Shown here: positions 52,445 through 60,918 of the stretch, in pieces
Position numbering within the stretch: position 1 is the first letter of the stretch
Layout of the letters: each line of letters opens with the position of its first letter
Assembly: GCF_000518885.1 (NCBI RefSeq)
Contig: NZ_JAEL01000011.1
Coordinates: 1 to 64,000 of the forward strand
Source of the DNA: Bacillus sp. J33
Lineage (GTDB): Bacteria > Bacillota > Bacilli > Bacillales > Cytobacillaceae
Direction: 5' to 3'
Length of the DNA: 64,000 nucleotides
The notes under the pieces: model-generated
Database searches by the model: none
Told to the model about the DNA's origin: nothing
What the model saw: only the letters and a program-made list of their open reading frames with translations
Position numbers and translations under genes: made by a program

Positions 52445-53788
52445 TTATTTGACGGCGAATGCCTTTTCTGTTAAGAATGCTGTTGTATACTCCCCATTGC
52501 GGAAGTCTTCGTCTCTTAAAATCTCTTTAAATAAAGGCGCATTTGTTTTAATGCCTTCCAACTTTAGTTCATCAAAGAATTGCACCGCTTTTTCGATCGC
52601 CTCTGTTCTTGAATCACCATGGATAATGCATTTTGCAATCATTGGATCATAAAACGGGCTGACGGCTGTACCAGAAATATATCCATAATCTACGCGTATG
52701 CCTGGCGAGGTTTTCCATTCAAACATGGACAAATTCCCAGGTGAAGGAAGAAAGGTTTTAGGATCCTCAGCATATAGCCTGAACTCGATTGAGTGGCCCT
52801 GCTGTTTAATTTCATTTTGTAAAAGGGGAAGCTTTTCTCCAGAGGCAACCAAGAGCTGCCATTTCACTAAATCAAGGCCTGTAATCTGTTCCGTTACCGG
52901 ATGCTCAACCTGAAGCCTTGTATTCATCTCAAGAAAATAAAAATTCTCTTTTTCATCTACGATAAATTCAATCGTTCCTGCATTCTTATATTGAACAGCC
53001 GCTGCCGCAGTCAAAGCAGTCTCACACATTTTTTGCTTGGTCTGTTCTGTAAGGAAAGGTGATGGTGATTCCTCCACAACCTTCTGGTGCCTTCTCTGAA
53101 TGGAGCAATCTCTTTCAAATAAGTGAACAATGTTGCAATGAAGATCACCGAACACTTGGATTTCTACATGTCTGGCATTTTGAATGTATTTTTCTACGAA
53201 TACTTCTTCTGATCCAAAGTAGGCTTTAGCACGGGCTTTTGTAGAATCAAACGACTTAGCGAGCGCTTGCTCATTTTCACAGCGTACCATGCCAATCCCT
53301 CCGCCTCCGCCGCTGGCCTTCAGCATAACCGGATAACCCATTGAATCTGCAAGCTTAACGGCTTCCTCTAGCGTTGAAGTGCCCTCACCGCTTCCTGGAA
53401 CGACCGGCACCCCCGCTTCCATCATTGTTTTGCGGGATAAGATTTTGTCCCCCATCATCTCAATCGTTTCGGGATCAGGGCCAATAAAAGCAATGCCCGC
53501 ATCTATAACTGCTCTTGCAAAGCTAGCGTTTTCAGATAAAAAACCGTAGCCTGGATGGATCCCATCAACTTTCTCCCTTTTGGCTATTTCCAGGATGGCA
53601 TCAGTTTTTAAATAGGACTTATTAACAGGCGGTTCACCTATATGGAATGCATATGTAGCTTCTTTAGCAAAAGGCAGGTCTTTATCTGCATCAGAATAAA
53701 TGGCAACAGTTTCAATTCCCATTTCCCTGCAGGTCTTAATAATGCGCAAAGCAATTTCTCCCCTGTTTGCAATCAATATTTTTCGCAC
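52445..53788 (-). CDS. Biotin carboxylase subunit of acyl-CoA carboxylase (AccC/YngH-like)
   Basis: The ATP-grasp biotin carboxylase has KILIANRGEIALRII at the N-terminus, the glycine-rich loop KASGGGGGIGMVR, and the catalytic RRHQKVVEESPSP and EMNTRLQVEHPVTE motifs. It is 447 residues long. The start is GTG 53788 behind AAAGGGG. It is most likely a second, catabolic-type enzyme; housekeeping accB-accC usually lies elsewhere in bacilli. Confidence 0.92.
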   Translation of the reverse strand: MRKILIANRGEIALRIIKTCREMGIETVAIYSDADKDLPFAKEATYAFHIGEPPVNKSYLKTDAILEIAKREKVDGIHPGYGFLSENASFARAVIDAGIAFIGPDPETIEMMGDKILSRKTMMEAGVPVVPGSGEGTSTLEEAVKLADSMGYPVMLKASGGGGGIGMVRCENEQALAKSFDSTKARAKAYFGSEEVFVEKYIQNARHVEIQVFGDLHCNIVHLFERDCSIQRRHQKVVEESPSPFLTEQTKQKMCETALTAAAAVQYKNAGTIEFIVDEKENFYFLEMNTRLQVEHPVTEQITGLDLVKWQLLVASGEKLPLLQNEIKQQGHSIEFRLYAEDPKTFLPSPGNLSMFEWKTSPGIRVDYGYISGTAVSPFYDPMIAKCIIHGDSRTEAIEKAVQFFDELKLEGIKTNAPLFKEILRDEDFRNGEYTTAFLTEKAFAVK

Positions 53789-54052
53789 AATCGATCCCCT
53801 TTCTAAGCATAATAATCCTGCTATAATATATATTTCTACAATCTTCTGCCTTTTTCCTGCTAATTTTGAAAACGCTTTCTGATTTTTATAAAAAAACTAA
53901 AAATATATTAAGTTTTTTCTAAGTGCAGAATTTTTTGTTTACTTGTTATATAATAATAGACAAAGAAAGAAACTTCCGAGAACGGAAGTTAATTATTTAA
54001 GCGGTTACATCAATAAGAATCTTTATACATCATTGGCTAAGGGGGAGATTAC

Positions 54053-54526
54053 ATGAATTATAAAGTTGAAAAACTTAAGGTTAACTACAAGACTTTGGAA
54101 GAGTTTAAAAAATTTAAAGAGTATGGGCTTCAGGAATTGTCCATGCTTGAAGACCTTGAAGCTAATATTATAGAGAATGACAGTGAATCGCCTTTCTATG
54201 GCATATATTTCGGTGATAAGCTTGTAGCCCGCATGAGCCTTTATCAGATTGATGCAAGATTCGACCGTTATTTCGAGCCTGCTCAGGATTACTTGGAACT
54301 TTGGAAGCTCGAGGTTCTTCCTGACTATCAACATAAGGGCTATGGCCAGGCGCTTGTAGAATTTGCAAAAGGTTTCGGACTTCCTATTAAAACGAATCCT
54401 CGTGTAAAATCAAAGCCATTCTGGGAAAAGATGGGCTTTTCTGCAGTACAGTATGACATGGAGCGTGACCTTGGGGAAAACCCGCTTGTATGGTTTCCTG
54501 CAGGCGTTAAGGAACAGACACATTAA
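54053..54526 (+). CDS. ylbP: GNAT-family N-acetyltransferase YlbP
   Basis: A 157-residue acetyltransferase-like protein. The acetyl-CoA motif A is in KLEVLPDYQHKGYGQALVEFAKGF (about 98-121). It matches the B. subtilis YlbP type of the ylb cluster; the substrate is unknown. Shine-Dalgarno AAGGGGGAG precedes the ATG. It is transcribed away from the carboxylase operon, with a TATAAT box at 53949-53954. Confidence 0.88.
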   Translation: MNYKVEKLKVNYKTLEEFKKFKEYGLQELSMLEDLEANIIENDSESPFYGIYFGDKLVARMSLYQIDARFDRYFEPAQDYLELWKLEVLPDYQHKGYGQALVEFAKGFGLPIKTNPRVKSKPFWEKMGFSAVQYDMERDLGENPLVWFPAGVKEQTH

Positions 54527-54560
54527 CAGCAAGCAACCCTTCTATGCTGAAAATGGCAAG

Positions 54561-54594
54561 ATAAAGCGGACAATCGAATGTCCGCTTTATTTAC
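54561..54594 (+). terminator. Terminator of ylbP
   Basis: ATAAAGCGGACA pairs perfectly with TGTCCGCTTTAT around ATCGAA, followed by TTTACG. The complementary strand also gives a usable stem for gerR. Confidence 0.8.
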
Positions 54595-54648
54595 GTTGAT
54601 TGTCTATTTCAATACCTCTATTTTAATATAAATTACGGGGTACCTATA

Positions 54649-55281
54649 CTATTTCTCAACTTTCTCAAGCTTGCTGTTTGGATCGACAGTAAATTTAACA
54701 TTTTTCTGCCGGTCTCCATCTTTTAACCCAACAAGCTTGCGGGCGCTCTCCATAATTTCTACTAACGCTTTATAATCCTGCTCGATTGTGTTTAGTTCTT
54801 TAATTAATCTCTCATTTTCAGCTGCAAGGTAAAACATCTGTTTTTCCAATTCCTTAATGCGTTCTTTTGGTGCATTTCCATCAGGCTCCCCATTTTTTTG
54901 GGCTTTATTATATAAAGCTTTGAGAAAGCTGACTAATTCATCAAACTCAATAGTATTCTGATCATTTTGGTCAGTGTTTACGGAATGATTATTTTCCTTA
55001 GCAGCAGGCTCTTCCAAAAATCCTTTCTCATTTTCAGATGCCTGAGGATTTTTTTTCATTTCTTTCCTCTGCTTTTTAGCCAACTCAATTCCAGATTTAT
55101 ATTGCTTTCTGACAAATGAGTTCCAGCGAAAGCCGCAAGCTGCTGCAGTTCTGCTTAACTGTTTGCCTACTTCTTCAAATGCTTGAAGCTGTGTTCCTCC
55201 TTCTCTAATATGGCGGAGCACCACTTCAGCCAGCAGTAAATCTTCATCTTGTGACCAAGCATCCTGACGAGTTGAAGACAT
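54649..55281 (-). CDS. gerR: RsfA-family sporulation transcription regulator (GerR/YlbO)
   Basis: A 210-residue protein with an N-terminal Myb/SANT-like DNA-binding domain ([17 protein letters not shown], residues 9-25, and [14 protein letters not shown], 48-61). A charged linker follows, then a C-terminal coiled coil (about 130-180). Family members RsfA and GerR fine-tune forespore and mother-cell (sigma-E) regulons. Its position beside ylbP matches ylbO/gerR. Confidence 0.88.
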   Translation of the reverse strand: MSSTRQDAWSQDEDLLLAEVVLRHIREGGTQLQAFEEVGKQLSRTAAACGFRWNSFVRKQYKSGIELAKKQRKEMKKNPQASENEKGFLEEPAAKENNHSVNTDQNDQNTIEFDELVSFLKALYNKAQKNGEPDGNAPKERIKELEKQMFYLAAENERLIKELNTIEQDYKALVEIMESARKLVGLKDGDRQKNVKFTVDPNSKLEKVEK

Positions 55282-55418
55282 CAGTATATCCCTCCTAGTG
55301 TTTTTTCTTTATACATATGCCTCTGCTAGAAAAGATAGACTGATATCATTCTATAAAAGTAAAACTTTATTCTGGCAAAGCCCTCTTCAAGTGAAATTTC
55401 AGGCTATAATCTTGCCTT

Positions 55419-56174
55419 TTATTTATTCATAAAGCGGTCAACCTGGTTATGATGCGCTTCTCCTTCCCACAAAATGGCACATTGGCGCACTTCCTTGTCA
55501 ATCCTTCCTTCTATATTATTCATCTTCCATTTTCTAATTAGGATATCTTTATATGCCATCAGGACATCACTCTCCATCAAGAGCATCTTTTGCAGAAACC
55601 TTCTGGCGGCTTCAATTGATTCTCCTGCATAAATAGCTTGGATAAAGCCCATTCCTTCTAATTCTTCGGCTGTGTATACCGCTGCTTCCGTTAGCATCTT
55701 CATTGCATTACCCGGAATCATTTTTTCCATTAGCATAGTCCCGCCTCCCCAGCCAGTTGTAATGGCCAAGGTTCCTTGAATAAACCCTGCTCTGGCACCA
55801 GCTTTGGCAATGCGGTAATCGCAGGCAGCTGCCAGCTCGCAACCGCCTCCAACCGCGGTTCCGTTTAGTATTGCCAAAGTCGGCTTAGGCAAGAAAAGCA
55901 GCTTTTTCAGAAGCTCAGCCATTCTGCTAAGCATTTCAAAAGCTTCCTCCTCCGTTTTCAAACGATGGAAGGAAGAAAGATCACCTCCGGAGCAAAATGA
56001 CTGGTTCCCTGCTCCTGTAATTGCAAGGGCTTTATACGACTTTCTTCCAGCTCTCTCTAAGACCTCTTCCAACCCATCCATCACTTCATAACTTATTGCA
56101 TTTCTTTTTTCAGGCCTGTTTATTGTAAATACTAAAAGCCCATCTTCATGTTCTTCAATTATGTACGGCTTCAT
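55419..56174 (-). CDS. Enoyl-CoA hydratase/isomerase family protein
   Basis: A 251-residue crotonase-fold protein with the acyl-CoA oxyanion-hole motifs SFCSGGDLSSF (59-69) and GTAVGGGCELAAACDYRIA (105-123). The first catalytic Glu of true hydratases corresponds to Glu113. The second, usually in a QPE motif, is replaced by Gly134 (FIQGTLAI). It may therefore not hydrate enoyl-CoA; related folds include hydrolases and decarboxylases. It has no counterpart at this place in B. subtilis, and a palindromic repeat lies just upstream. Confidence 0.88.
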   Translation of the reverse strand: MKPYIIEEHEDGLLVFTINRPEKRNAISYEVMDGLEEVLERAGRKSYKALAITGAGNQSFCSGGDLSSFHRLKTEEEAFEMLSRMAELLKKLLFLPKPTLAILNGTAVGGGCELAAACDYRIAKAGARAGFIQGTLAITTGWGGGTMLMEKMIPGNAMKMLTEAAVYTAEELEGMGFIQAIYAGESIEAARRFLQKMLLMESDVLMAYKDILIRKWKMNNIEGRIDKEVRQCAILWEGEAHHNQVDRFMNK

Positions 56175-56192
56175 AGCTGCCTCCTTTTGGTA

Positions 56193-56320
56193 TTAAGCTC
56201 TGTTAAGCCTGTCCGTTGATTTCCGCTCTGGAGATTCTGTAAACCCGGGGCGGAAGGTCCAGCGTTCCTCGTCAACTTCCCCTGGTTAGTATCTCGCTTT
56301 AAACCTTCTTCCTGAACAGC
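56193..56320. repeat. Palindromic repeat family, decayed copy upstream of the hydratase gene
   Basis: TTAAGCTCTGTTAAGCC (56193-56209) then CCGTTGATTTCCGCTC resemble the left end of copy 1, followed by a GC-rich core (ACCCGGGGCGGAAGG). The right end is decayed and its limit is approximate. As in copy 1, the conserved end faces the start codon, 19 bases away. Confidence 0.6.
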
Positions 56321-56411
56321 CTCGCTCTTTAAAATAGCTATCCAATAATTTTAATATTAGCAAAACTTTTTGCATACTTGTACTCATAAAGAAGAAGTTA
56401 TCCCATAAAAC

Positions 56412-56444
56412 GACAAAAGCACAAGAACTAAGTTCTTGTGCTTT
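56412..56444 (-). terminator. Terminator of rpmF
   Basis: AAAGCACAAGAAC pairs with GTTCTTGTGCTTT around a 3-base loop; the minus strand continues TTTTGTCG. It begins 12 bases past the rpmF stop. Confidence 0.82.
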
Positions 56445-56456
56445 GTATCTAAAGGA

Positions 56457-56630
56457 TTAGTCATTTACTACTTCTTTTCCTTTGTAAGTTCCGCAAGCTT
56501 TGCAAACGCGGTGAGCAAGTTTCATTTCACCACAGTTTGGGCATTCTACCATACCAGGAACCTGTAATTTAAAATGGGTACGACGTTTTCTCTTCGCAGT
56601 TTTAGATGTTCTTCTAAAAGGTACAGCCAT
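56457..56630 (-). CDS. rpmF: 50S ribosomal protein L32 (zinc-binding form)
   Basis: L32 is a 57-residue ribosomal protein beginning [17 protein letters not shown]. It keeps all four zinc cysteines ([18 protein letters not shown]), so this is the zinc-containing C+ form. ATG 56630 has the Shine-Dalgarno AGGAGGTGGG. It is cotranscribed with the upstream DUF177 gene, a widespread pairing. Confidence 0.97.
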   Translation of the reverse strand: MAVPFRRTSKTAKRKRRTHFKLQVPGMVECPNCGEMKLAHRVCKACGTYKGKEVVND

Positions 56631-56748
56631 TCTTCCCACCTCCTTAAAGAGTATTAGAGGATGTCCAATGGGCTTGGACACACCCATTAAGAAAGTTATG
56701 AAGGCCAGATCATGCTGGTTTCTTCAAATGCTTCTTGTTTTTCTTCCG

Positions 56749-57273
56749 TTATGAATCGGAAGAAGGATCATTTTGATCAAAAAATTGAGCAAGTCCGGCA
56801 AGACGAGGATCTACTTTATCCTGTTTATCTTGCTCCTGAATGACCTCCCAGTCCTTACCGGATTGGGGAGCTCCTTCTTCACTGCTGTCTTCGCAGAAAA
56901 CTTGCATTGGGACTTCGAGCAAAAGGATCTCATGAAGGATCGGATTAAGATCGATCACATCACCTTTTACCTGGTGAACTTCCTCTTCAGTCTCATAATC
57001 CAAAGCTTTTAAGAGGAAAGTTTCTGTTGTTTCAACATTAATTGGATAATTTACGTCAACTAAAGTACGAGAACAAGGCAGAATTAAATGACCCTTTATA
57101 TTTAAATGAAAAGTCACTTTGGCCGAATCGATATCCGCACGGCCTGTCACGTGCATTGGTGAAGCTCCGCGAATGTCCGGATCCAATTTCATGACCTCAT
57201 CTACATTGACAGTTTCATCAATGGGAAAATCCTTGCTTCGATATTTTTGTAACTGACTTAAAGTCCATTTCAT
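56749..57273 (-). CDS. ylbN: DUF177 / YceD family protein YlbN
   Basis: A 174-residue DUF177 protein (MKWTLSQLQKYRSKDF). The family pairs with rpmF in nearly all bacteria and is implicated in 23S rRNA accumulation. The cysteines in LILPCSR and MQVFCED are conserved, and an acidic tail follows. ATG 57273 has GGGGTGA; the frame begins three codons earlier. Confidence 0.93.
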   Translation of the reverse strand: MKWTLSQLQKYRSKDFPIDETVNVDEVMKLDPDIRGASPMHVTGRADIDSAKVTFHLNIKGHLILPCSRTLVDVNYPINVETTETFLLKALDYETEEEVHQVKGDVIDLNPILHEILLLEVPMQVFCEDSSEEGAPQSGKDWEVIQEQDKQDKVDPRLAGLAQFFDQNDPSSDS

Positions 57274-57492
57274 ACGAATCACCCCAAGGCAACAAAGGTA
57301 ATTATAGCCTTCCTATAATTATTTGTCAATATTTTTTCTTTACACTATAATGTAGCTAATATCATACACTAAAGGCTATTTTCTTAGCAGTTTTTTTGTG
57401 ATTGGCAATTTTTCCGTTTACATTTATTTAGGCTTTCTTTTTACTTTTGCCAATACATATCTTTTTAAACCTTTTCGAGGAGTATGTCAAAT

Positions 57493-58710
57493 ATGGATGC
57501 AGTTGGAGTAATTGTAGAGTATAACCCTTTTCATAATGGACACGCCTATCATTTGGATCAGGCAAAGCAGGCTTCCGGTGCAGAAATTGCAATTGCCGCT
57601 ATGAGCGGCAATTTTCTGCAGAGGGGAGAACCAGCGCTTATATCCAAGTGGAAACGAACTGAAATGGCATTAAAAGCTGGGGCTGATATTGTTTTTGAGC
57701 TGCCTTATCAATTTGCAGGCCAGCAGGCAGATATTTTTGCAAGCGGAGCTGTGTCCATACTGGAAGCGGCTGGCTGCAGCAGCCTATGCTTTGGGAGCGA
57801 ATCCGGGAATATAGATAGCTTCCATCAAACTTTATCATTTTTGGAAAAACAAAATGATGCCTATCATAGCAGAGTAAAATTTCATTTAGGCAAAGGCTTC
57901 AGCTACCCCAAAGCAACATCTTTGGCTTTTGGCGATTTACAGCCTAATGGTGATTTGATCGATTTATCAAAACCAAATAACATTCTTGGCTTTCAATATT
58001 TAAAGGCTGCAAAAAGCCAAAAAGCATCTATGAAACTGCTGACTGTGGCCAGGAAAAATGCTGGATACCATGATGAACAATTTTCTTCTGATACAATTGC
58101 AAGCGCAACAAGCATCAGGAAGGCTCTTTTTGCAGGGAATGGAGAAATTGAAGCTATTCGACAATATGTCCCGGAAACTACCTATAGCGGCCTAATTGAA
58201 TATAAAGAACTATTCGGAAGCTTTCATCAATGGGAGGATTACTGGCCATTTCTTAAATACCGGTTAATCCATCTCCTTCCTGAACAGCTAAGAAACATCT
58301 ATGAGATCGAAGAAGGCCTTGAGCATAGGCTGCTGTCTGCCGCTATGCGTTCTGAATCCTTCCAGCAATTTATGGAGGAGATTAAAACGAAGCGCTACAC
58401 GTGGACACGCCTACAGAGGGCATGCGTTCATATTCTTACCAATACATCGAAAGAGGAAATGCCTTCTGAACCAGGCAAGGCAGCGTATTTACGGCTGCTA
58501 GGCATGTCCAGTAAGGGCAGGAATTATTTAAACAAACATAAAGCTGATTTTCCTGTCCCCCTCATTTCAAGAGTTTCTTCCGAGGTAGCGAATCTTTTGC
58601 ACCTGGATATTAAGGCCACTCGTGTGTATGCTATGGGTCTGCAGGGGAAACAGCAGCAAACCATGCTGAAGCAAGAGTTTAAGCAGCCCCCTATTATGGT
58701 TAACGGATAG
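57493..58710 (+). CDS. tmcAL: tRNA(Met) cytidine acetate ligase
   Basis: TmcAL (YlbM) acetylates the wobble cytidine of elongator tRNA-Met using acetate and ATP. The nucleotidyltransferase HxGH motif is in VEYNPFHNGHAYHLDQA, near the N-terminus, and the FGSESG and SATSIRKALF motifs are present. The start ATG 57493 has GAGGAG ten bases upstream; ATG 57484 directly abuts the Shine-Dalgarno and is less likely. It gives 405 residues and is divergent from ylbN, as in B. subtilis. Confidence 0.95.
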   Translation: MDAVGVIVEYNPFHNGHAYHLDQAKQASGAEIAIAAMSGNFLQRGEPALISKWKRTEMALKAGADIVFELPYQFAGQQADIFASGAVSILEAAGCSSLCFGSESGNIDSFHQTLSFLEKQNDAYHSRVKFHLGKGFSYPKATSLAFGDLQPNGDLIDLSKPNNILGFQYLKAAKSQKASMKLLTVARKNAGYHDEQFSSDTIASATSIRKALFAGNGEIEAIRQYVPETTYSGLIEYKELFGSFHQWEDYWPFLKYRLIHLLPEQLRNIYEIEEGLEHRLLSAAMRSESFQQFMEEIKTKRYTWTRLQRACVHILTNTSKEEMPSEPGKAAYLRLLGMSSKGRNYLNKHKADFPVPLISRVSSEVANLLHLDIKATRVYAMGLQGKQQQTMLKQEFKQPPIMVNG

Positions 58711-58752
58711 ATTCGTATCGATCGCTCTATTATCGTAATTCTAACGAATAAA

Positions 58753-58790
58753 AGCCAGCGGCATATTCCTGCATGCCGCTGGCTCTTTTT
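58753..58790. terminator. Bidirectional terminator between tmcAL and ylbL
   Basis: AGCCAGCGGCAT pairs with ATGCCGCTGGCT (58753-58764 with 58773-58784). The plus strand continues CTTTTT and the minus strand TTTATT, serving both converging genes. Confidence 0.88.
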
Positions 58791-59799
58791 AATCTAATTT
58801 CCTTAAATAATCAACTGCATCATCAAAGGTATCCACCGGAACGATTTTCATGCTTGTCTTAATATCCTTGGCGGTGGCTAAAGCAGCTTTATAATTTGAA
58901 TCCTCTGCCCCATTTTCGTTAGGAGCGAAGAATATTTGAGCACCGGCTTTATCGGCGGCAACTATTTTTTGCTCAATTCCACCGATTCTGCCGACTGTAC
59001 CTTCTGTGTTTATTGTCCCTGTACCTGCAATTTTATATCCCCTGGTCAAATCTTCTTTTATAAGCTGATTGTATATTTCCAGAGAAAACATTAATCCTGC
59101 AGAAGGTCCTCCAATTTCCTCGCTGTCTATGTTGACAGCAGGGTCGACTTCAATTTCCTTGTCATCAACCAACGTAATGCCTACTCCAGGCTTTCCCGTT
59201 TCCTGAAGGGTTTTTAGAGTAATTGTCGTTTCTTTTGTTTGATCCTGCCTTTCAAAAGCAAGTGTAATATTGTCCCCTTCGTGCTGCGCAGAAACAGAGC
59301 TGATAAATTCCTCAGAGGATTGAAACTCCTTGCCATTTACTTTGAATATCCGGTCCCCGGCCTGCAGCTTTCCATGCGCAGGCATATCAGGCATGACATT
59401 CAGAACGTATACGCCATTATAGTGGTACTCAATGGGGATTCCTGCTTTTTTATAGGCAGTTTCAATCGCTGCCAATTTAGAAGAAGCCATTAGATGCAGC
59501 TGCCGTACATTATACTCCTCATCCGTTTCGTTTTCGCTACGTATCTCCTCGACAGGATAAAGTTCCTGATACTTGCTCAGCTTCGCTGTAACATAAGCAT
59601 AAATATTGGCACGCCCCATTCTGACAGTAGTCAGCATGAAACTGCCTTTTTCTTCGTAACCGTCTTCCACCTCGATTATCGGCTCAAGTTCTTTTGCCAT
59701 ACCTGGTTTGGACACATAGTAGGGCAGATAATAAAAAGAACTCAGCAGGATAATAACTGCTGCAATCAAGAAGGAACGGATATAAAATTTGTTTCTCAT
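58789..59799 (-). CDS. ylbL: PDZ-domain Lon-type membrane protease YlbL (SepM family)
   Basis: A 336-residue secreted or membrane-anchored protease. An N-terminal membrane segment (about 10-29) is followed by a PDZ domain (VYVLNVMPDMPAHGKLQAGD) and a Lon-like protease domain with the catalytic Ser in GGPSAGLMFS and Lys in EQKIVAADKAG. Family members process secreted peptides or cell-division inhibitors. ATG 59799 overlaps the ylbK stop (ATGA). Confidence 0.94.
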   Translation of the reverse strand: MRNKFYIRSFLIAAVIILLSSFYYLPYYVSKPGMAKELEPIIEVEDGYEEKGSFMLTTVRMGRANIYAYVTAKLSKYQELYPVEEIRSENETDEEYNVRQLHLMASSKLAAIETAYKKAGIPIEYHYNGVYVLNVMPDMPAHGKLQAGDRIFKVNGKEFQSSEEFISSVSAQHEGDNITLAFERQDQTKETTITLKTLQETGKPGVGITLVDDKEIEVDPAVNIDSEEIGGPSAGLMFSLEIYNQLIKEDLTRGYKIAGTGTINTEGTVGRIGGIEQKIVAADKAGAQIFFAPNENGAEDSNYKAALATAKDIKTSMKIVPVDTFDDAVDYLRKLD

Positions 59800-60587
59800 T
59801 GCCCAGGGTGCTCCTTCCATTGGGTTATGTACTCCTGAATATTGTTAATATGTTTCTTCGCTTCCTCTTCCCCGATCTTTATAATTTCATCAATGTTGGT
59901 AAATGCCCGGGAGCTATACATTTCCACTCTTGGCCTGATCATAAAATCCGATTCGATTTCACGGTGTGTAACGAGTTCCATTTGCATGATGTCCAAACTT
60001 TGCATAATTACATCATAGATAGATGTAATTTCCGCATTTGTTTTTACATGCGACACATCTATGGCAATGACTATATCAGCTCCCATCTCTTTTGCAACAG
60101 AAACAGGAATCCGATCGACAACTCCCCCATCAACCAGAAGGCGCCCATTTAATTTTTCAGGGACAAAAATTCCCGGTATTGAGATGCTTGCCCTCACTGC
60201 CTCGGCAATCGGCCCTTTATTAAATACAACTTTTTCTCCTGTCATCAGGTCAGTAGCAACTACATTAACCGGAATATCAAGCTCTTCAAGGTTTTTTCCG
60301 TGGGTAAAAATACGAATAAGTTCCTTTACCCGTTTCCCTGCAACAAACCCCATTTTAGGGACAGTAAAGTCCAAATAATATTTTCTTCTAAAAGCTTTTG
60401 AAAGTTTGTATAAACGATCTATATCCAGACCCGCTCCATAAAAGCATCCGACCATTGCCCCCATGCTGCTTCCGGCAATAAAATCAATCGGAATGCCTGC
60501 TTCTTTTAAGACCTTGATGGCACCTAAGTGGGCGAACCCTCGCGCTCCTCCCGAACCAAGTGCCAACCCTATTTTCGGACGACGCAA
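59796..60587 (-). CDS. ylbK: Patatin-like phospholipase YlbK
   Basis: A 263-residue patatin-fold esterase. It has the oxyanion loop GSGGARGFAHLG, the nucleophile motif GSSMG and the catalytic aspartate in VDGGVVDR. The start is probably TTG 60587 (LRRPKIGLALG) behind AGGAGGGG; the frame is open another 22 codons upstream without family similarity. Confidence 0.93.
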   Translation of the reverse strand: MRRPKIGLALGSGGARGFAHLGAIKVLKEAGIPIDFIAGSSMGAMVGCFYGAGLDIDRLYKLSKAFRRKYYLDFTVPKMGFVAGKRVKELIRIFTHGKNLEELDIPVNVVATDLMTGEKVVFNKGPIAEAVRASISIPGIFVPEKLNGRLLVDGGVVDRIPVSVAKEMGADIVIAIDVSHVKTNAEITSIYDVIMQSLDIMQMELVTHREIESDFMIRPRVEMYSSRAFTNIDEIIKIGEEEAKKHINNIQEYITQWKEHPGQ

Positions 60588-60918
60588 ATAGACCCCTCCT
60601 CTGGACATCATACGGCATTGCATCCCAGCCCTCATATTATGCCAATCAGCCACAGGAGCTATGAATCTTGACCACAGCTCATTTTTTGAACCTGCCTGTA
60701 CTTAATTCTATGGTCTATTTTAAAGTTCTATGAGTATATTGATTTATATGGGGACAAGGCTGGGCGGCAATAACTGTCCTGGCCATTCCTGCTGCTTTTT
60801 TTTCCAGAAAAAATGATTTCTTAAAAAAGGATTGCCAAATAAATCTCAAATGCTACTTTATTTTATCATTGTTTAAAAACAGTTGCACAGTCAGTACAAC
60901 TCTGAGGGAGGCTTGTCC
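60588..60918. other. Divergent intergenic region ylbK/ylbJ
   Basis: The 331 bases between the divergent ylbK and ylbJ starts must hold both promoters. I found strong Shine-Dalgarno sequences at both ends, but no promoter I would defend, no hairpin with a T-tract and no ORF of note. A sigma-E promoter for ylbJ is expected from B. subtilis but was not convincingly seen. Confidence 0.4.
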
